Part shown: in pieces, positions 35,875-46,790 of the stretch | How positions within the stretch are numbered: the first letter of the stretch is position 1 | Layout of the letters: every line of letters starts with the position of its first letter | From: Izhakiella australiensis | GTDB lineage: Bacteria; Pseudomonadota; Gammaproteobacteria; Enterobacterales; Enterobacteriaceae | Reading direction: 5' to 3' | NCBI RefSeq assembly: GCF_002006995.1 | Contig: NZ_MRUL01000005.1 | Location: 62,001-126,000, forward strand | Length of the DNA stretch: 64,000 nucleotides | Notes under the pieces: generated by a model | Told to the model about the DNA's origin: nothing | The model's database searches: none | The model's input: the letters and a program-made list of their open reading frames with translations, nothing else | Translations under genes and position numbers: made by a program

Positions 35875-36492
35875 TTATTTTGCTGAAGCGAAACGGCTTG
35901 CAGCTTCGTCCCAGTTAACCACGTTCCAGAACGCTTTGATGTAGTCAGGACGTTTATTCTGATATTTCAGATAGTAAGCGTGTTCCCACACGTCCAGAGC
36001 GATAATCGGAAATCCGGAAGCGCCGCTGACTGTTTCGCCCATCAGCGGGCTGTCCTGGTTAGCGGTAGAGACAACTGCCAGCTTATCGCCTTTTTTCACC
36101 AGCCATGCCCAGCCGGAACCAAAACGGGTGGTGGCTGCTTTCTCAAAATCTTCTTTGAATTTTTCTACGCTGCCGAAATCTTTCTCAATGGCAGCTTTCA
36201 GCGGCCCCTGTAGCGTGGTGCCGGTTTTCAGGCCTTTCCAGAACAGGCTGTGGTTTGCATGACCGCCAGCGTTGTTACGTAGGGCGGTTTTCTTGTCAGC
36301 AGGAACCTGTTCCAGCTTGGCGATCAGCTCTTCAACCGGCAGGTTTGCGAATTCGGTACCTTCCAGCGCGGCATTGGCGTTGTTGACGTAGGTCTGATGG
36401 TGTTTGGTGTGGTGAATTTCCATCGTCTGCTTGTCAAAATGCGGTTCCAGTGCATCGTAGGCGTAAGGCAGGGATGGCAGTGAATAGCTCAT
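35875..36492 (-). CDS. sodA: Superoxide dismutase [Mn]
   Basis: A 205-residue Mn-type superoxide dismutase that converts superoxide to hydrogen peroxide and oxygen in the cytosol. The metal ligands are His27 in [13 protein letters not shown], the second His in [10 protein letters not shown], and Asp and His in [19 protein letters not shown]. The GGHANHS and QDSPLMGE residues favour manganese. The start ATG is preceded by GGAGATG. It sits alone with its own terminator; in relatives it answers to SoxRS, Fur and ArcA, but no clean box is seen here. Confidence 0.97.
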   Translation of the reverse strand: MSYSLPSLPYAYDALEPHFDKQTMEIHHTKHHQTYVNNANAALEGTEFANLPVEELIAKLEQVPADKKTALRNNAGGHANHSLFWKGLKTGTTLQGPLKAAIEKDFGSVEKFKEDFEKAATTRFGSGWAWLVKKGDKLAVVSTANQDSPLMGETVSGASGFPIIALDVWEHAYYLKYQNKRPDYIKAFWNVVNWDEAASRFASAK

Positions 36493-36599
36493 GTTTCATC
36501 TCCATTTTATAGGTAAGCGTGAAGGTCAGCCTGCTGTCCTTCACCGCGTAAGCAGTGAGATCATTATAGTTAAATTCAACAACCGGGAAAGGTATATCA

Positions 36600-36785
36600 A
36601 TGCGTTACAATCTCTCAGTCGATGCGATTTCCGAACAAACACGGTTTTTTTCTGCAAAAAAGGAGGTCGCCGACGCTATCCACCGGGCAGCCAACAGCGA
36701 TAAAACCACGTTGCAGGCGCCAGCCGCAAAATCATGCAGCCTCCTGATTATCAGCAATGAAATACTCACCGCACGCCGCCGATAA
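36600..36785 (+). CDS. Small hypothetical protein upstream of sodA (uncertain)
   Basis: A 61-codon frame starting MRYNLSVDAISEQTRFF, with GGGAAAGG about ten bases before the ATG. It is soluble and basic at its C-terminus (EILTARRR). I do not recognise it. It lies in the 443-base gap between sodA and fdhD and overlaps, on the other strand, a coding-like hydrophobic fragment (36766-36862). Codon use is compatible with coding, but there is no other support. Confidence 0.3.
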   Translation: MRYNLSVDAISEQTRFFSAKKEVADAIHRAANSDKTTLQAPAAKSCSLLIISNEILTARRR

Positions 36786-36935
36786 ACAGCACAAAGATCC
36801 ACATAGTAACCGACATGCTGGCACTCAAACCGCCGATGCCGTTACCGTGGTTTAAGAATCATCTGCATTTTCCAGCAACGTTACTGACGTGTTATCGGGT
36901 TTATACCGAAAGCAGCTGGTTCTGACCCAGCATAA

Positions 36936-37784
36936 TCAGCGTAAGCGCTGCGGATGGGAATAGACGGTTGCACGCCCCGGCTGGCTAAAGCCGACCAGCG
37001 TCAGGTTACTGCGCTCGGCAACCTCAACGGCCAGACTGGTTGCGGCGGAAACGGCAAACAGGATCTCCACGCCGCACATCGCCGCCTTCTGCACCATTTC
37101 ATAGCTGGCGCGACTGGAGATCAGCGCCGCTCCCGCCTGCCATTCCGGTCGATGACTGCGCGCCCCAAGCAGCTTATCCAACGCCACATGGCGACCAATG
37201 TCTTCGAACCCGGCGGCTAGCTGGCCATCAGGCATTAACCAGGCGGCGGCATGTGTGCATCCGGTTATTTTTCCCACCGGCTGGCAGGCCTTTAACTGCG
37301 ACAGCGCCGCATCAAGCAGCGACAGCGCAAAAGATTGTGTAAATGGCAACGGCTCAATGGGCTTGCCAACTTCAGCCAGCTGCTCCACGCCACATACGCC
37401 ACAACCGGTACGCCCTTCCATCGAACGACGGCGCGCTTTTAGCGCCATAAAGCGGCGGCTGGACAGTTCAATTTGAACCTCAATACCCTGACCCGCGTTG
37501 ACGATATCAATGCCATAGATATCCTGCGGCGTAGAGATAATCCCTTCTGAAAGCGAGAAGCCTACAGCCAGATGCTGGAGATCGCCGGGGGTTGCCATCA
37601 TCACCACATGAGAAATCCCGTTATAGACCAGCGCAACCGGCACCTCCTGCGCCAGCCAGTCGACGGCAGGCTCACTCAACGCTGAACGTGACCAGACCGG
37701 CTTAGCGATCGCCCCAGCGGTGGTGGAGGTAACCTCACCAGGATATTGTTTTTCAGCGCCCAACGATGCCACCCTTTTTCTCAA
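36936..37784 (-). CDS. fdhD: Formate dehydrogenase accessory sulfurtransferase FdhD
   Basis: A 282-residue FdhD that transfers sulfur from IscS to the molybdenum/bis-MGD cofactor of formate dehydrogenases. The catalytic cysteines are in [12 protein letters not shown]. The C-terminal [20 protein letters not shown] and [18 protein letters not shown] regions bind the cofactor. In E. coli fdhD is divergent from fdoGHI-fdhE. Here the next plus-strand gene is fdhE directly, with the fdo genes missing. FdhD may still serve other formate dehydrogenases elsewhere in the genome. Confidence 0.94.
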   Translation of the reverse strand: MRKRVASLGAEKQYPGEVTSTTAGAIAKPVWSRSALSEPAVDWLAQEVPVALVYNGISHVVMMATPGDLQHLAVGFSLSEGIISTPQDIYGIDIVNAGQGIEVQIELSSRRFMALKARRRSMEGRTGCGVCGVEQLAEVGKPIEPLPFTQSFALSLLDAALSQLKACQPVGKITGCTHAAAWLMPDGQLAAGFEDIGRHVALDKLLGARSHRPEWQAGAALISSRASYEMVQKAAMCGVEILFAVSAATSLAVEVAERSNLTLVGFSQPGRATVYSHPQRLR

Positions 37785-37965
37785 CCCGACAATTCATATG
37801 ATAATTCTTTAACTTTATAGCATGGCTAAACGGTTTTATTTTGGCGCGCCGCGACCTTCGACGCAACGTCAGCAGCAAACTGCTGATTGCCGCTCTCCGT
37901 TTTACGCCAGCAGCCTTTACCCCCGATACTTTCTCCGGCAATCGCCTCGTATTAAGCGCTATGTT

Positions 37966-38171
37966 ATGAAGTGGGCAAAAAATAGCCATAAAATGGCCCG
38001 TCATAAGGAATTCGTCATTCACGGACGCTATAATTTGCGGCAGAAATGTGTATTCAAGGCTTCGAATATCCGTTTACTCTTGCAGCTGGTTAGCGGTCAG
38101 TTATCTGGCGTCTGCGGTTTAGCGACGCATGTTCAATACTGCGGATCCACGCCGCACGACCAGCGCATTCG
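37966..38171 (+). pseudogene. fdoI: Decayed fragment of fdoI (formate dehydrogenase-O gamma subunit)
   Basis: Frame 1 reads KWAKNSHKMARHKEFVIHGR then YNLRQKCVF and LLLQLVSG, which lines up with the E. coli FdoI stretch containing FWAKNIRK, GRYNFGQKCVF and LLLVSG. After a frameshift near 38100 the third frame gives IWRLRF and then SIL, keeping the IWR-x2-F-x5-SI spacing and a later HS pair of FdoI. The match covers about 70 residues out of 211, with a frameshift and no intact reading frame. It lies exactly where fdoGHI should be, between fdhD and fdhE. The alignment uses my memory of FdoI, not a search. Confidence 0.7.
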
Positions 38172-38224
38172 GTGTCGGAAATTACGACAGCAACGCTCAC
38201 CTGACCAACAGGAAAACGTCTCTG

Positions 38225-39151
38225 ATGAGTATTCGGATCATCCCACTGGACGCGCTGGAGAAGAGCGATAAGATAACGGAGGAGACGATTCCACCGTTAC
38301 TTTTTCCCCGGCTTAAAAATCTCTACAGCCGCAGGGCGGCACGACTGCGCCAGCTGGCAGATAAAAACCCGCTGGGTGATTATCTGCGCTTCGCCGCTAA
38401 AATCGCCCAGGCGCAGGAGATCGTACTTTACGACCATCCGCTGCATATAGATTTGCACTCGCGCCTCAAGCAGGCCGCGAGCATTGGCAAACCCCCGCTT
38501 GATATCCATAGCCTGCCACGTGGCGATCACTGGCAGCGGCTGCTGCACTCATTAATCGCCGAGCTGAAACCGGAAATGACCGGTCAGGCGCTGGCGGTGC
38601 TGGAAAATCTTGAAAAATCATCCGCCAGCGAGCTGGAATCGATGGCCGATGCGCTGTTCGCGCAGGAGTTCGCCCGGCTCAACAGCGATAAAGCGCCCTT
38701 TATCTGGGCAGCCCTTTCCGTTTACTGGGCGCAAATGGCAGCGCATATTCCCGGCAAAGCACGCGCCACATTCGGTGAACATCGCCAGTTTTGTCCGGTC
38801 TGCGCCAGTATGCCGGTAGCAAGCGTGGTGCATATGGCAACTCAGCGCGAGGATTTACGCTATCTGCACTGCAATCTGTGTGAAAGCGAATGGTACGTGG
38901 AGCCCGCGAAATGCACTAACTGCGAGCAAACCATCGATATGCATTACTGGGCGCTGGAGAGCGAAAAAAGCGCGATAAAAGCGGAAAGCTGCGGCGACTG
39001 CGGCACCTACCTGAAAATGCTCTATCAGGAAAAAGATCCCGCGCTGGAACCGGTTGCCGATGATCTGGCTTCACTGGTGCTGGATGCGCGTATGGAGCAG
39101 GAAGGATTTGCCCGCAGCAGTCTGAATCCGTTTTTGTTTCCCGGTGAATAA
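38225..39151 (+). CDS. fdhE: Formate dehydrogenase accessory protein FdhE
   Basis: A 308-residue maturation factor for formate dehydrogenase, starting [16 protein letters not shown] and continuing [17 protein letters not shown]. Four zinc/rubredoxin-like CxxC pairs are visible: CPVCAS (where the E. coli form has CPVCGS), CNLCE, CTNCE and CGDCG. FdhE binds iron and interacts with the FdoG/FdnG subunits. I chose the ATG at 38225, which gives the conserved start; an upstream frame from 38129 is in phase but not conserved. It is preceded by an fdoI remnant rather than the enzyme genes. Its role without fdoGHI is unclear, unless fdnGHI is present elsewhere. Confidence 0.94.
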   Translation: MSIRIIPLDALEKSDKITEETIPPLLFPRLKNLYSRRAARLRQLADKNPLGDYLRFAAKIAQAQEIVLYDHPLHIDLHSRLKQAASIGKPPLDIHSLPRGDHWQRLLHSLIAELKPEMTGQALAVLENLEKSSASELESMADALFAQEFARLNSDKAPFIWAALSVYWAQMAAHIPGKARATFGEHRQFCPVCASMPVASVVHMATQREDLRYLHCNLCESEWYVEPAKCTNCEQTIDMHYWALESEKSAIKAESCGDCGTYLKMLYQEKDPALEPVADDLASLVLDARMEQEGFARSSLNPFLFPGE

Positions 39152-39160
39152 GCTTAGCGG

Positions 39161-39193
39161 CGACGACTGCTCCCTGGGGGAACGAAGTCGTCG
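39161..39193 (+). terminator. Hairpin downstream of fdhE
   Basis: CGACGACT and AGTCGTCG form an 8-bp stem with a 17-base loop, ten bases past the stop. There is no T-run, so it is only a possible 3' end. Confidence 0.4.
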
Positions 39194-39294
39194 TCTGTAA
39201 GACTAAAAAGTTACCTTGAGATAGCAATGAAAAGAAACCTCGTAGAGTTATTCTCACAACGTTCTCCCCGACCCATTCTGATAAAAATATGGGC

Positions 39295-39774
39295 TTATTT
39301 CCCCGCTTCTGCAGAAGATATCCGGTCACTATTTTCAACGACCCTGACCTTGTCCCTTACCAGCTGATAGCCTTTGTACCTAATTTCTTCACATAGCGTA
39401 TACAGCTTCATGTTGAGAGAGATCGAAAGAATCGATCTAGCATCCGGGTCCATGATGTTCTTGTTTTTATTCAGAAAACCATATACTTTACTGATCCTGC
39501 TATACCGCTCCTCAAAGTCTGAGTAATCATCCGGGCTTGTACTTTTGAGAAAATTAAAATTATCGATACAGGTGTTATTAGAAGAAGGGATCGCATTCCA
39601 ATATTTTGTGGGTTTTTTATTCGCTTCTCCAATCGATGATGGATAGCGAGACTTAACCGCACTTGCTGTACGTTGAGCATTTGGTTCAGTATCAATCCCG
39701 TCAGAGGAAATAAGTGAACAACCGGTTAAAGATAAAAAAATTAAAATTATCAAATTATATCTGACTACCACCAC
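39295..39774 (-). CDS. Hypothetical lipoprotein, paralogue of the one in the LuxR/FKBP operon
   Basis: A 159-residue lipoprotein. I start it at the GTG at 39772-39774, six bases after GGAGG, giving a signal segment RYNLIILIFLSLTGCS with the lipobox Cys near 20. The C-terminal domain (Cys-x6-LK-x3-P-x2-Y, then a second Cys 59 residues after the first) matches the lipoprotein at 32500-32985 at identical spacing, with little identity elsewhere. Two cysteines may form a disulfide in the periplasm. AT-rich codon use contrasts with fdhE next door. It is convergent with fdhE and faces the AT-rich regulatory gap. Function unknown. Confidence 0.7.
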   Translation of the reverse strand: MVVVRYNLIILIFLSLTGCSLISSDGIDTEPNAQRTASAVKSRYPSSIGEANKKPTKYWNAIPSSNNTCIDNFNFLKSTSPDDYSDFEERYSRISKVYGFLNKNKNIMDPDARSILSISLNMKLYTLCEEIRYKGYQLVRDKVRVVENSDRISSAEAGK

Positions 39775-41090
39775 CCTAAACCTCCGTATTCTGAATGGCA
39801 GAAACCCACAGAGGCTCAACCATTATCACTGACACCCGAAAAATTAAAATGCCACAGGCAAGCTTACTCGCCTTGCAGCAGAATCTGGCGAACTTTCATA
39901 TCAGGGTAATTTTTGGCAAGCTGATTTTTTACATTAAAGAATGAAATACAGGATTATTAAGCTGCCATCTGAAGCAAAAAGTAATCATTAACACAACAAA
40001 AAAGTCACCGATTGAAATCGATAGAGATATAGTAGGGATAAACCGGAACGCAGAGCAATAGGAAGTGAGTTCCGCACAGGAAATATAAACGCAACTTCAT
40101 AATAAAAAATTAACAACTTGATTAATGGTCAAAAAACCTCCATCAAAGCCAGATAACTTCACATCATTTTATATCAAACAGTACAGCCAGAGTCAGAATT
40201 TTTTCACCGGAAGGAGTATGACCATGCAGTGGTTATGTGTTGTAAAATCCACTTTTAACGGATTTTAGCGGTATCGATCATGATAAATCGGTCTCTGAAT
40301 GCGCCTAATAAAGAAGATAATATGAAGTGTATTATAATCATTGTACTTTTCCCTTCAGAGACATAAAAACAGATGAGATTAGACATAACAATATGATAAA
40401 TAAAACATAAAAAGTTATTAAAATAGATTAATTTTGAAAAAATACAGAGTATTAATCTGAAAGCAACCCAGAAAATATTAAAATTAATTAATGCAGTACG
40501 CTTTACAGCTAACAGCCAATCAATACCAAATATTGAATGAGATTAAGTTGTTTATTTTTGAATTGCTAATAACGATCGATTCATACAATTTAATTGTTTT
40601 AATCTATTTAACTTTTTTTATTTTTTAATGTAGTGTAACACTTGTTTATGTAGGATATATAACTATAGATATTCCCATGGGCTTAACCAATTTTTTTAAT
40701 GGTGAACTATTATGTTGATATTTTTCTTAAAGGAAATGGCAATGGAATGCATGGCACCCTCTCGTAACAAATCGCAAAAGCAGACTAAATTAAATAACGA
40801 TTATAATCAGTCATTACGCATGGATACCACCCTTATTTCTGAGGGAGAGTGTACATGTTTTTGATAATGTCACGATAATTATCATTAATGGCTCTGCTAT
40901 AAAAACCATACTCTGATCAAACGCTGAGCAGGACGGTAATGTCTTTTACATACTACAACCTGAAATCATGGCGTTAAATAAATATTTTAACGGCTACTTA
41001 CTGCTTTCCAGAAAAGCATCATTTTTTTGGTTTTACAACTAACAAGCTTGTTGTAATAATCAAATTTATATTTAGTAAAACAACAATGAG
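39775..41090. other. 1.3-kb AT-rich intergenic region
   Basis: A very AT-rich gap, divergent between the lipoprotein (minus) and the winged-helix regulator (plus). Three points: a minus-strand coding-like tail at 39864-39953 (reads NQLAKNYPDMKVRQILL, ends at a stop) with no upstream start; a plus 16-codon frame at 40218-40268 behind a strong AAGGAG; and a plus 40-codon frame at 40742-40864 behind AAAGGAA. Long A/T runs suggest H-NS-type silencing. No promoter can be placed with confidence. Confidence 0.5.
40742..40864 (+). CDS. Possible 40-residue small protein
   Basis: A short frame starting MECMAPSRNKSQKQTK with AGGA seven bases upstream of the ATG at 40742 (an in-phase ATG at 40736 is closer). 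It is polar, has Cys residues at both ends and ends SEGECTCF. I know no relative. It lies 230 bases before the ToxR-like regulator. Confidence 0.25.
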   Translation: MECMAPSRNKSQKQTKLNNDYNQSLRMDTTLISEGECTCF

Positions 41091-41582
41091 ATGAATCTTA
41101 TGATAGTCAGAATAAATAATGAAGTAGAGTATGATAAGGATAAAAAAATGCTTAAATCTGACTTTACCAGTTACGACATAAGTACTCCGGCATCATACTG
41201 CCTGACCCTATTGATAGAGAAGAGAGATAAGCTGGTTAGCCATGAAGAGTTGTATGAATATGCATGGCGGCGCTTTGGTATGGAGGTCACGGCAAATACG
41301 CTCTATCAAAATATATCAGAGCTAAGAAAAGCCTTAAAATCCTGTGGCGTTCATGAAAAGCTAATCCAAACGATACCACGCAGGGGATTTACGCTTTTAT
41401 CCGATGACCAGCCGGATCCTACAAAAAATGAAGATGATAAAGAAACATCCCAGATAATAACCCGCACAAAGAAATTGTTATCAACTTGTTCAGATAAAGG
41501 TGTGTGGAGTAAATTAAGCTACATTTTATTGCTAATGATAATTGTTAACATATTACTTACATTATCATTATTCATAACCTGA
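41091..41582 (+). CDS. Membrane-anchored winged-helix transcriptional regulator (ToxR/CadC-like)
   Basis: A 163-residue protein. An OmpR-type winged helix spans about 12-105: ISTPASYCLTLLIEKRDKLV, LYEYAWRRFGMEVTANTLYQ and IQTIPRRGFTLL are the recognition-helix and wing. A linker follows, then a single membrane span at about 142-162 (YILLLMIIVNILLTLSLFIT), and the protein ends at the membrane with almost no periplasmic part. Such short ToxR-like regulators often control fimbriae or T6SS and may pair with a membrane partner. A 44-codon membrane ORF follows 59 bases later. The ATG has only a weak ribosome binding site. It is well placed to control the convergent T6SS operon, but this is inference. 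Confidence 0.8.
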   Translation: MNLMIVRINNEVEYDKDKKMLKSDFTSYDISTPASYCLTLLIEKRDKLVSHEELYEYAWRRFGMEVTANTLYQNISELRKALKSCGVHEKLIQTIPRRGFTLLSDDQPDPTKNEDDKETSQIITRTKKLLSTCSDKGVWSKLSYILLLMIIVNILLTLSLFIT

Positions 41583-41641
41583 TTTAAAATCAATGTCATC
41601 TATTAAATAATAAAGATTACAATCATCCATACATATTAAGT

Positions 41642-41776
41642 ATGAAGAAAGCATTTATTAACTTTACTCAGAAACATCCCTGGATATGTTACTTAACTGT
41701 ATCAATCGAGTGGACATTAGCATACGGCTATTACGCTTTCATTTTTATAAAATGGTGGATATTATCTATTAATTAA
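41642..41776 (+). CDS. Possible 44-residue membrane peptide downstream of the ToxR-like regulator
   Basis: A frame starting MKKAFINFTQKHPWICYLTV with a hydrophobic, aromatic-rich core (YGYYAFIFIKWW) that could span the membrane once, lysine-rich at its N-terminus. It starts 59 bases after the regulator stop on the same strand, so it may be the regulator's membrane partner, as PsaF-like or ToxS-like proteins are in other systems, although much smaller. No clear ribosome binding site is seen. Novel to me. Confidence 0.4.
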   Translation: MKKAFINFTQKHPWICYLTVSIEWTLAYGYYAFIFIKWWILSIN

Positions 41777-41789
41777 AAAAATGAAAAAT

Positions 41790-41823
41790 AATGCTGCGAA
41801 ATCCATTTGTATTTCGCAGCATT
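41790..41823 (-). terminator. Intrinsic terminator of the T6SS operon
   Basis: Reading on the minus strand after tssE, a perfect 13-bp stem (arms AATGCTGCGAAAT / ATTTCGCAGCATT, eight-base loop) is followed by a T-rich stretch, ATTTTTCATTTTTTT. It lies 16 bases from the tssE stop. Confidence 0.92.
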
Positions 41824-41838
41824 AACTGCATAAAGGCG

Positions 41839-42321
41839 CTATAGTAAATTAGCTCTGTCAGTCTCAACTTCGTAGAGCGCTTTAAGGGCTAAATCAATAG
41901 GATGTGGATGCCAGTTTATCAAAGCATGTATTTCGAAATTGATGATACCATTGGATGATGGTGACTGTCTGTTCCCTGAACAGTTAATGACTATAGAGTC
42001 AGGAATGAGTCTGGGTTCAAACCTGATAAGCGCGTTACGCACTTTTATTTCTAATGAGTTCCAATTACGAGATGAGGCATACCCACCGATTAGTGGTGAG
42101 ATACCATAATTCAATGTCGATGCCATGACTTCATTATGACGTGTAGCATCAAGGCTACCTTCAATATTGGTAGTGTTAAGCAACTCAGCGATACTACGTT
42201 GGACGACAGCCCGCATTGTGCGGGCATCAAAATGGTACTTATTCCATTCTTCAGTTTGTACTCTTGGCTCATCATCCAGCAATCGCTCCAGTAGTCCTGG
42301 AGGAAATGGATTATTTCTCAT
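41839..42321 (-). CDS. tssE: Type VI secretion baseplate protein TssE (gp25-like)
   Basis: A 160-residue protein of the GPW/gp25 family, a structural part of the T6SS baseplate wedge. The N-terminal PFPPGLLERLLDDEP is followed by VVQRSIAELLNTTNI, TLNYGISPLIGGYAS and a C-terminal mixed sheet, as in TssE. Its ATG overlaps the stop of tagJ by four bases (ATGA). It is the last gene of the operon and precedes the terminator. Confidence 0.85.
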   Translation of the reverse strand: MRNNPFPPGLLERLLDDEPRVQTEEWNKYHFDARTMRAVVQRSIAELLNTTNIEGSLDATRHNEVMASTLNYGISPLIGGYASSRNWNSLEIKVRNALIRFEPRLIPDSIVINCSGNRQSPSSNGIINFEIHALINWHPHPIDLALKALYEVETDRANLL

Positions 42322-43130
42322 TGCTGATTACCATGCTCGCTGAATGTGAGTTTACCCATTTCAAAAAGCGAGTATTCCCCCCGGTTACTTATCCATGTCT
42401 TTCTTCCAAGCCCTATGTAGCGACCGCCTTTCTGCCGTTGCCACTCGGTTTTAGAACCAATCTTTAGACTTTGCTCACTGGTAATAGTAAGTGGGTATCG
42501 AGCCGGCAAGTAACCTTTCCATGTTTGTCCTTCAATCACTATTTCAGCTGGCGCCCAGACGAGATCACTTATGCTCTGAGGCTCATTAACCTGGAGGGAC
42601 TGTATGGTAGCGAAAGGAACCCAGCGGTAAGCACCAGCACTGATAAATTCGCACACAGGCCCCAGACGGTCATCGCCATCGGCCAACCATTCAAACTCGC
42701 CAATGGCTGAGCTATAACCCGGTTGAGCGCTGGCCACTTCAATACACTGACCGCGAACCGACTCCCCCTCAATGAACTGGCCTGCGGCATATAGTGCATT
42801 TGCTCTCTGTAAATTTTTAATCCAGTCCGGCTGCTGTTTTCCTGGTGATCCTGCCGCCCTCTCACCTGAAAGCACAGATTCGCGCATGCGCTCACTGTAA
42901 ATCAAATTCTTATAGAGTTCGCATTGCTGCTGTACCTCGGGTTCAATCTTCATAAGTATTACCAGCTGCTGCAGAGCAGCATCCCAATTACTTTGAAGGC
43001 AATAAATTTTGAATAATGTCAGACGGCATTCAACATCATCTGGATTTTTTTTCACAGCATCAATTGATTGGATTATCATTTTTTCAAATTCAGATGCTTC
43101 CGCGCTGATGGTTACTTTTTCTGTGTTCAT
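42318..43130 (-). CDS. tagJ: T6SS accessory protein TagJ (ImpE/SciE family)
   Basis: A 270-residue ImpE/SciE-type protein. The N-terminal helical part has tetratricopeptide-like repeats (DVECRLTLFKIYCLQSNWDA, LVILMKIEPEVQQQCELYKN). The C-terminal beta part has GEFEWLADGDDRLGPVCEFI and GAYRWVPFATIQSLQVNEP. In some systems TagJ binds ClpV and TssB to tune sheath recycling. AAGGAATTAT precedes the ATG. It sits between tagK and tssE in the operon. Confidence 0.85.
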   Translation of the reverse strand: MNTEKVTISAEASEFEKMIIQSIDAVKKNPDDVECRLTLFKIYCLQSNWDAALQQLVILMKIEPEVQQQCELYKNLIYSERMRESVLSGERAAGSPGKQQPDWIKNLQRANALYAAGQFIEGESVRGQCIEVASAQPGYSSAIGEFEWLADGDDRLGPVCEFISAGAYRWVPFATIQSLQVNEPQSISDLVWAPAEIVIEGQTWKGYLPARYPLTITSEQSLKIGSKTEWQRQKGGRYIGLGRKTWISNRGEYSLFEMGKLTFSEHGNQQ

Positions 43131-43145
43131 ATAATTCCTTTAAAT

Positions 43146-43961
43146 CTAAAGGTGGCTATCCAGCCCCAATTTATAAAGCTCGCGATACAGTAATTCTGGC
43201 ATCGAGTGTTTTTCAATTCTGCTCATATTATCGGGCGCTAACGCTGTTAACAAATCAGGTGGTTGCTCTTCTGGCTCTTCTGGCTGATTTATTGACATGA
43301 TTTCGTCAATGACACGATTAATAAGGTGTTCATTATCAAAAATACATTCTGTGATGGTTTTATCTTTTACACTGTCTGTGACGCTATCCAAAAACTCATC
43401 ACGCTCAGGTAAATAATTTTCGTCCTTTTCTTCATTTTCATAATCCTCCTGACTATTCCGCCCCCATAGTAAGAAGTATTTATATTCATACGCCAGCTTT
43501 TTCAGCACATCATCCTGATGTGCTGCCGATTCGTCCCAGGGTATATAGTGCCCCCCGTGCGATAAAAACTCATCTAATTCAGGCAGATCTTTATGATCTC
43601 CGATAATATCCGGACTGAGGATGGGTTTATCTTCATCTGGCATAGTGACGCTTAATCTGAATGTTCCGGCCTGAACCATTACGCCACTTTGTAAAGTAAT
43701 AACGTTATCCGGCCGCTGAATATGTCCATTAATCAAGCAAACATGCTCATGACAATGATTTTTCATCATCAGCGCAGTGTCCGTCCAGTAGAAGCAGAGA
43801 AAATCCTCCCCTGGCGTAGGGGTATTCAGGCTGGCTCCGGCTTTACTTAAAATAAAGTACAGCGCGTTGCCTTCCTTATTATTCCCCCCATCGACAGAGA
43901 AGGATGGCAGGTCTGGCGGCCAGTTGATAGTTAGTAGAATTATATTAGCCGATAAAAACAT
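43146..43961 (-). CDS. tagK: T6SS-associated protein TagK-like
   Basis: A 271-residue protein. The N-terminus is a beta-rich, FHA-like part (TDTALMMKNHCHEHVCLING, VMVQAGTFRLSV). A helix with VLKKLAYEYKYFLLWGRN follows, typical of TagK, and the C-terminus is acidic and ends in MPELLYRELYKLGL. Its ATG overlaps the PAAR gene by 17 bases. TagK occurs in enterobacterial T6SS clusters but has no firm role; a regulatory FHA-like function is suggested. Assignment rests on this pattern plus context. Confidence 0.65.
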   Translation of the reverse strand: MFLSANIILLTINWPPDLPSFSVDGGNNKEGNALYFILSKAGASLNTPTPGEDFLCFYWTDTALMMKNHCHEHVCLINGHIQRPDNVITLQSGVMVQAGTFRLSVTMPDEDKPILSPDIIGDHKDLPELDEFLSHGGHYIPWDESAAHQDDVLKKLAYEYKYFLLWGRNSQEDYENEEKDENYLPERDEFLDSVTDSVKDKTITECIFDNEHLINRVIDEIMSINQPEEPEEQPPDLLTALAPDNMSRIEKHSMPELLYRELYKLGLDSHL

Positions 43962-44208
43962 TACCGGAACCGCATGTTATAGCTGCGCCACATCCGGTTG
44001 CATCCCCCAAACGTGCAGCTGGCTGCTCATTAATAAATACCGTTCCTGATCCACAGGCAATACTTGCGGCACCGTGCAACAAAGCACAGGTTGCTACGCT
44101 GACTCCTGCAATTGCAGCGGGTTGGCTATTAATAAATACATTACCAGACCCACTGACAATCGCGCCCCCATGACTGCTGGCGTCTCCCAATCTTGCTGCA
44201 GGTTGCAT
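43945..44208 (-). CDS. PAAR-domain T6SS spike tip protein
   Basis: An 87-residue PAAR protein that forms the sharp cap on the VgrG spike. It consists of two near-identical halves, each with GDASSHGGAIVSGSGNVFIN-type sequence (the second has GDATGCGAAITCGSGNVFIG), and His and Cys residues suited to bind zinc at the tip. GGGAGG stands seven bases before the ATG. No C-terminal toxin extension is present, so it is probably a structural cap or adaptor for separate effectors. Confidence 0.93.
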   Translation of the reverse strand: MQPAARLGDASSHGGAIVSGSGNVFINSQPAAIAGVSVATCALLHGAASIACGSGTVFINEQPAARLGDATGCGAAITCGSGNVFIG

Positions 44209-44273
44209 GTTTAATCCTCCCTAATAAATGTCAACATCGGCCAGGTTGAAACCCGGCATGATAAAACCTCTGA

Positions 44274-46763
<2,490 letters not shown>

Positions 46764-46790
46764 AATCATACCTGATAGATGAGTGATTCC

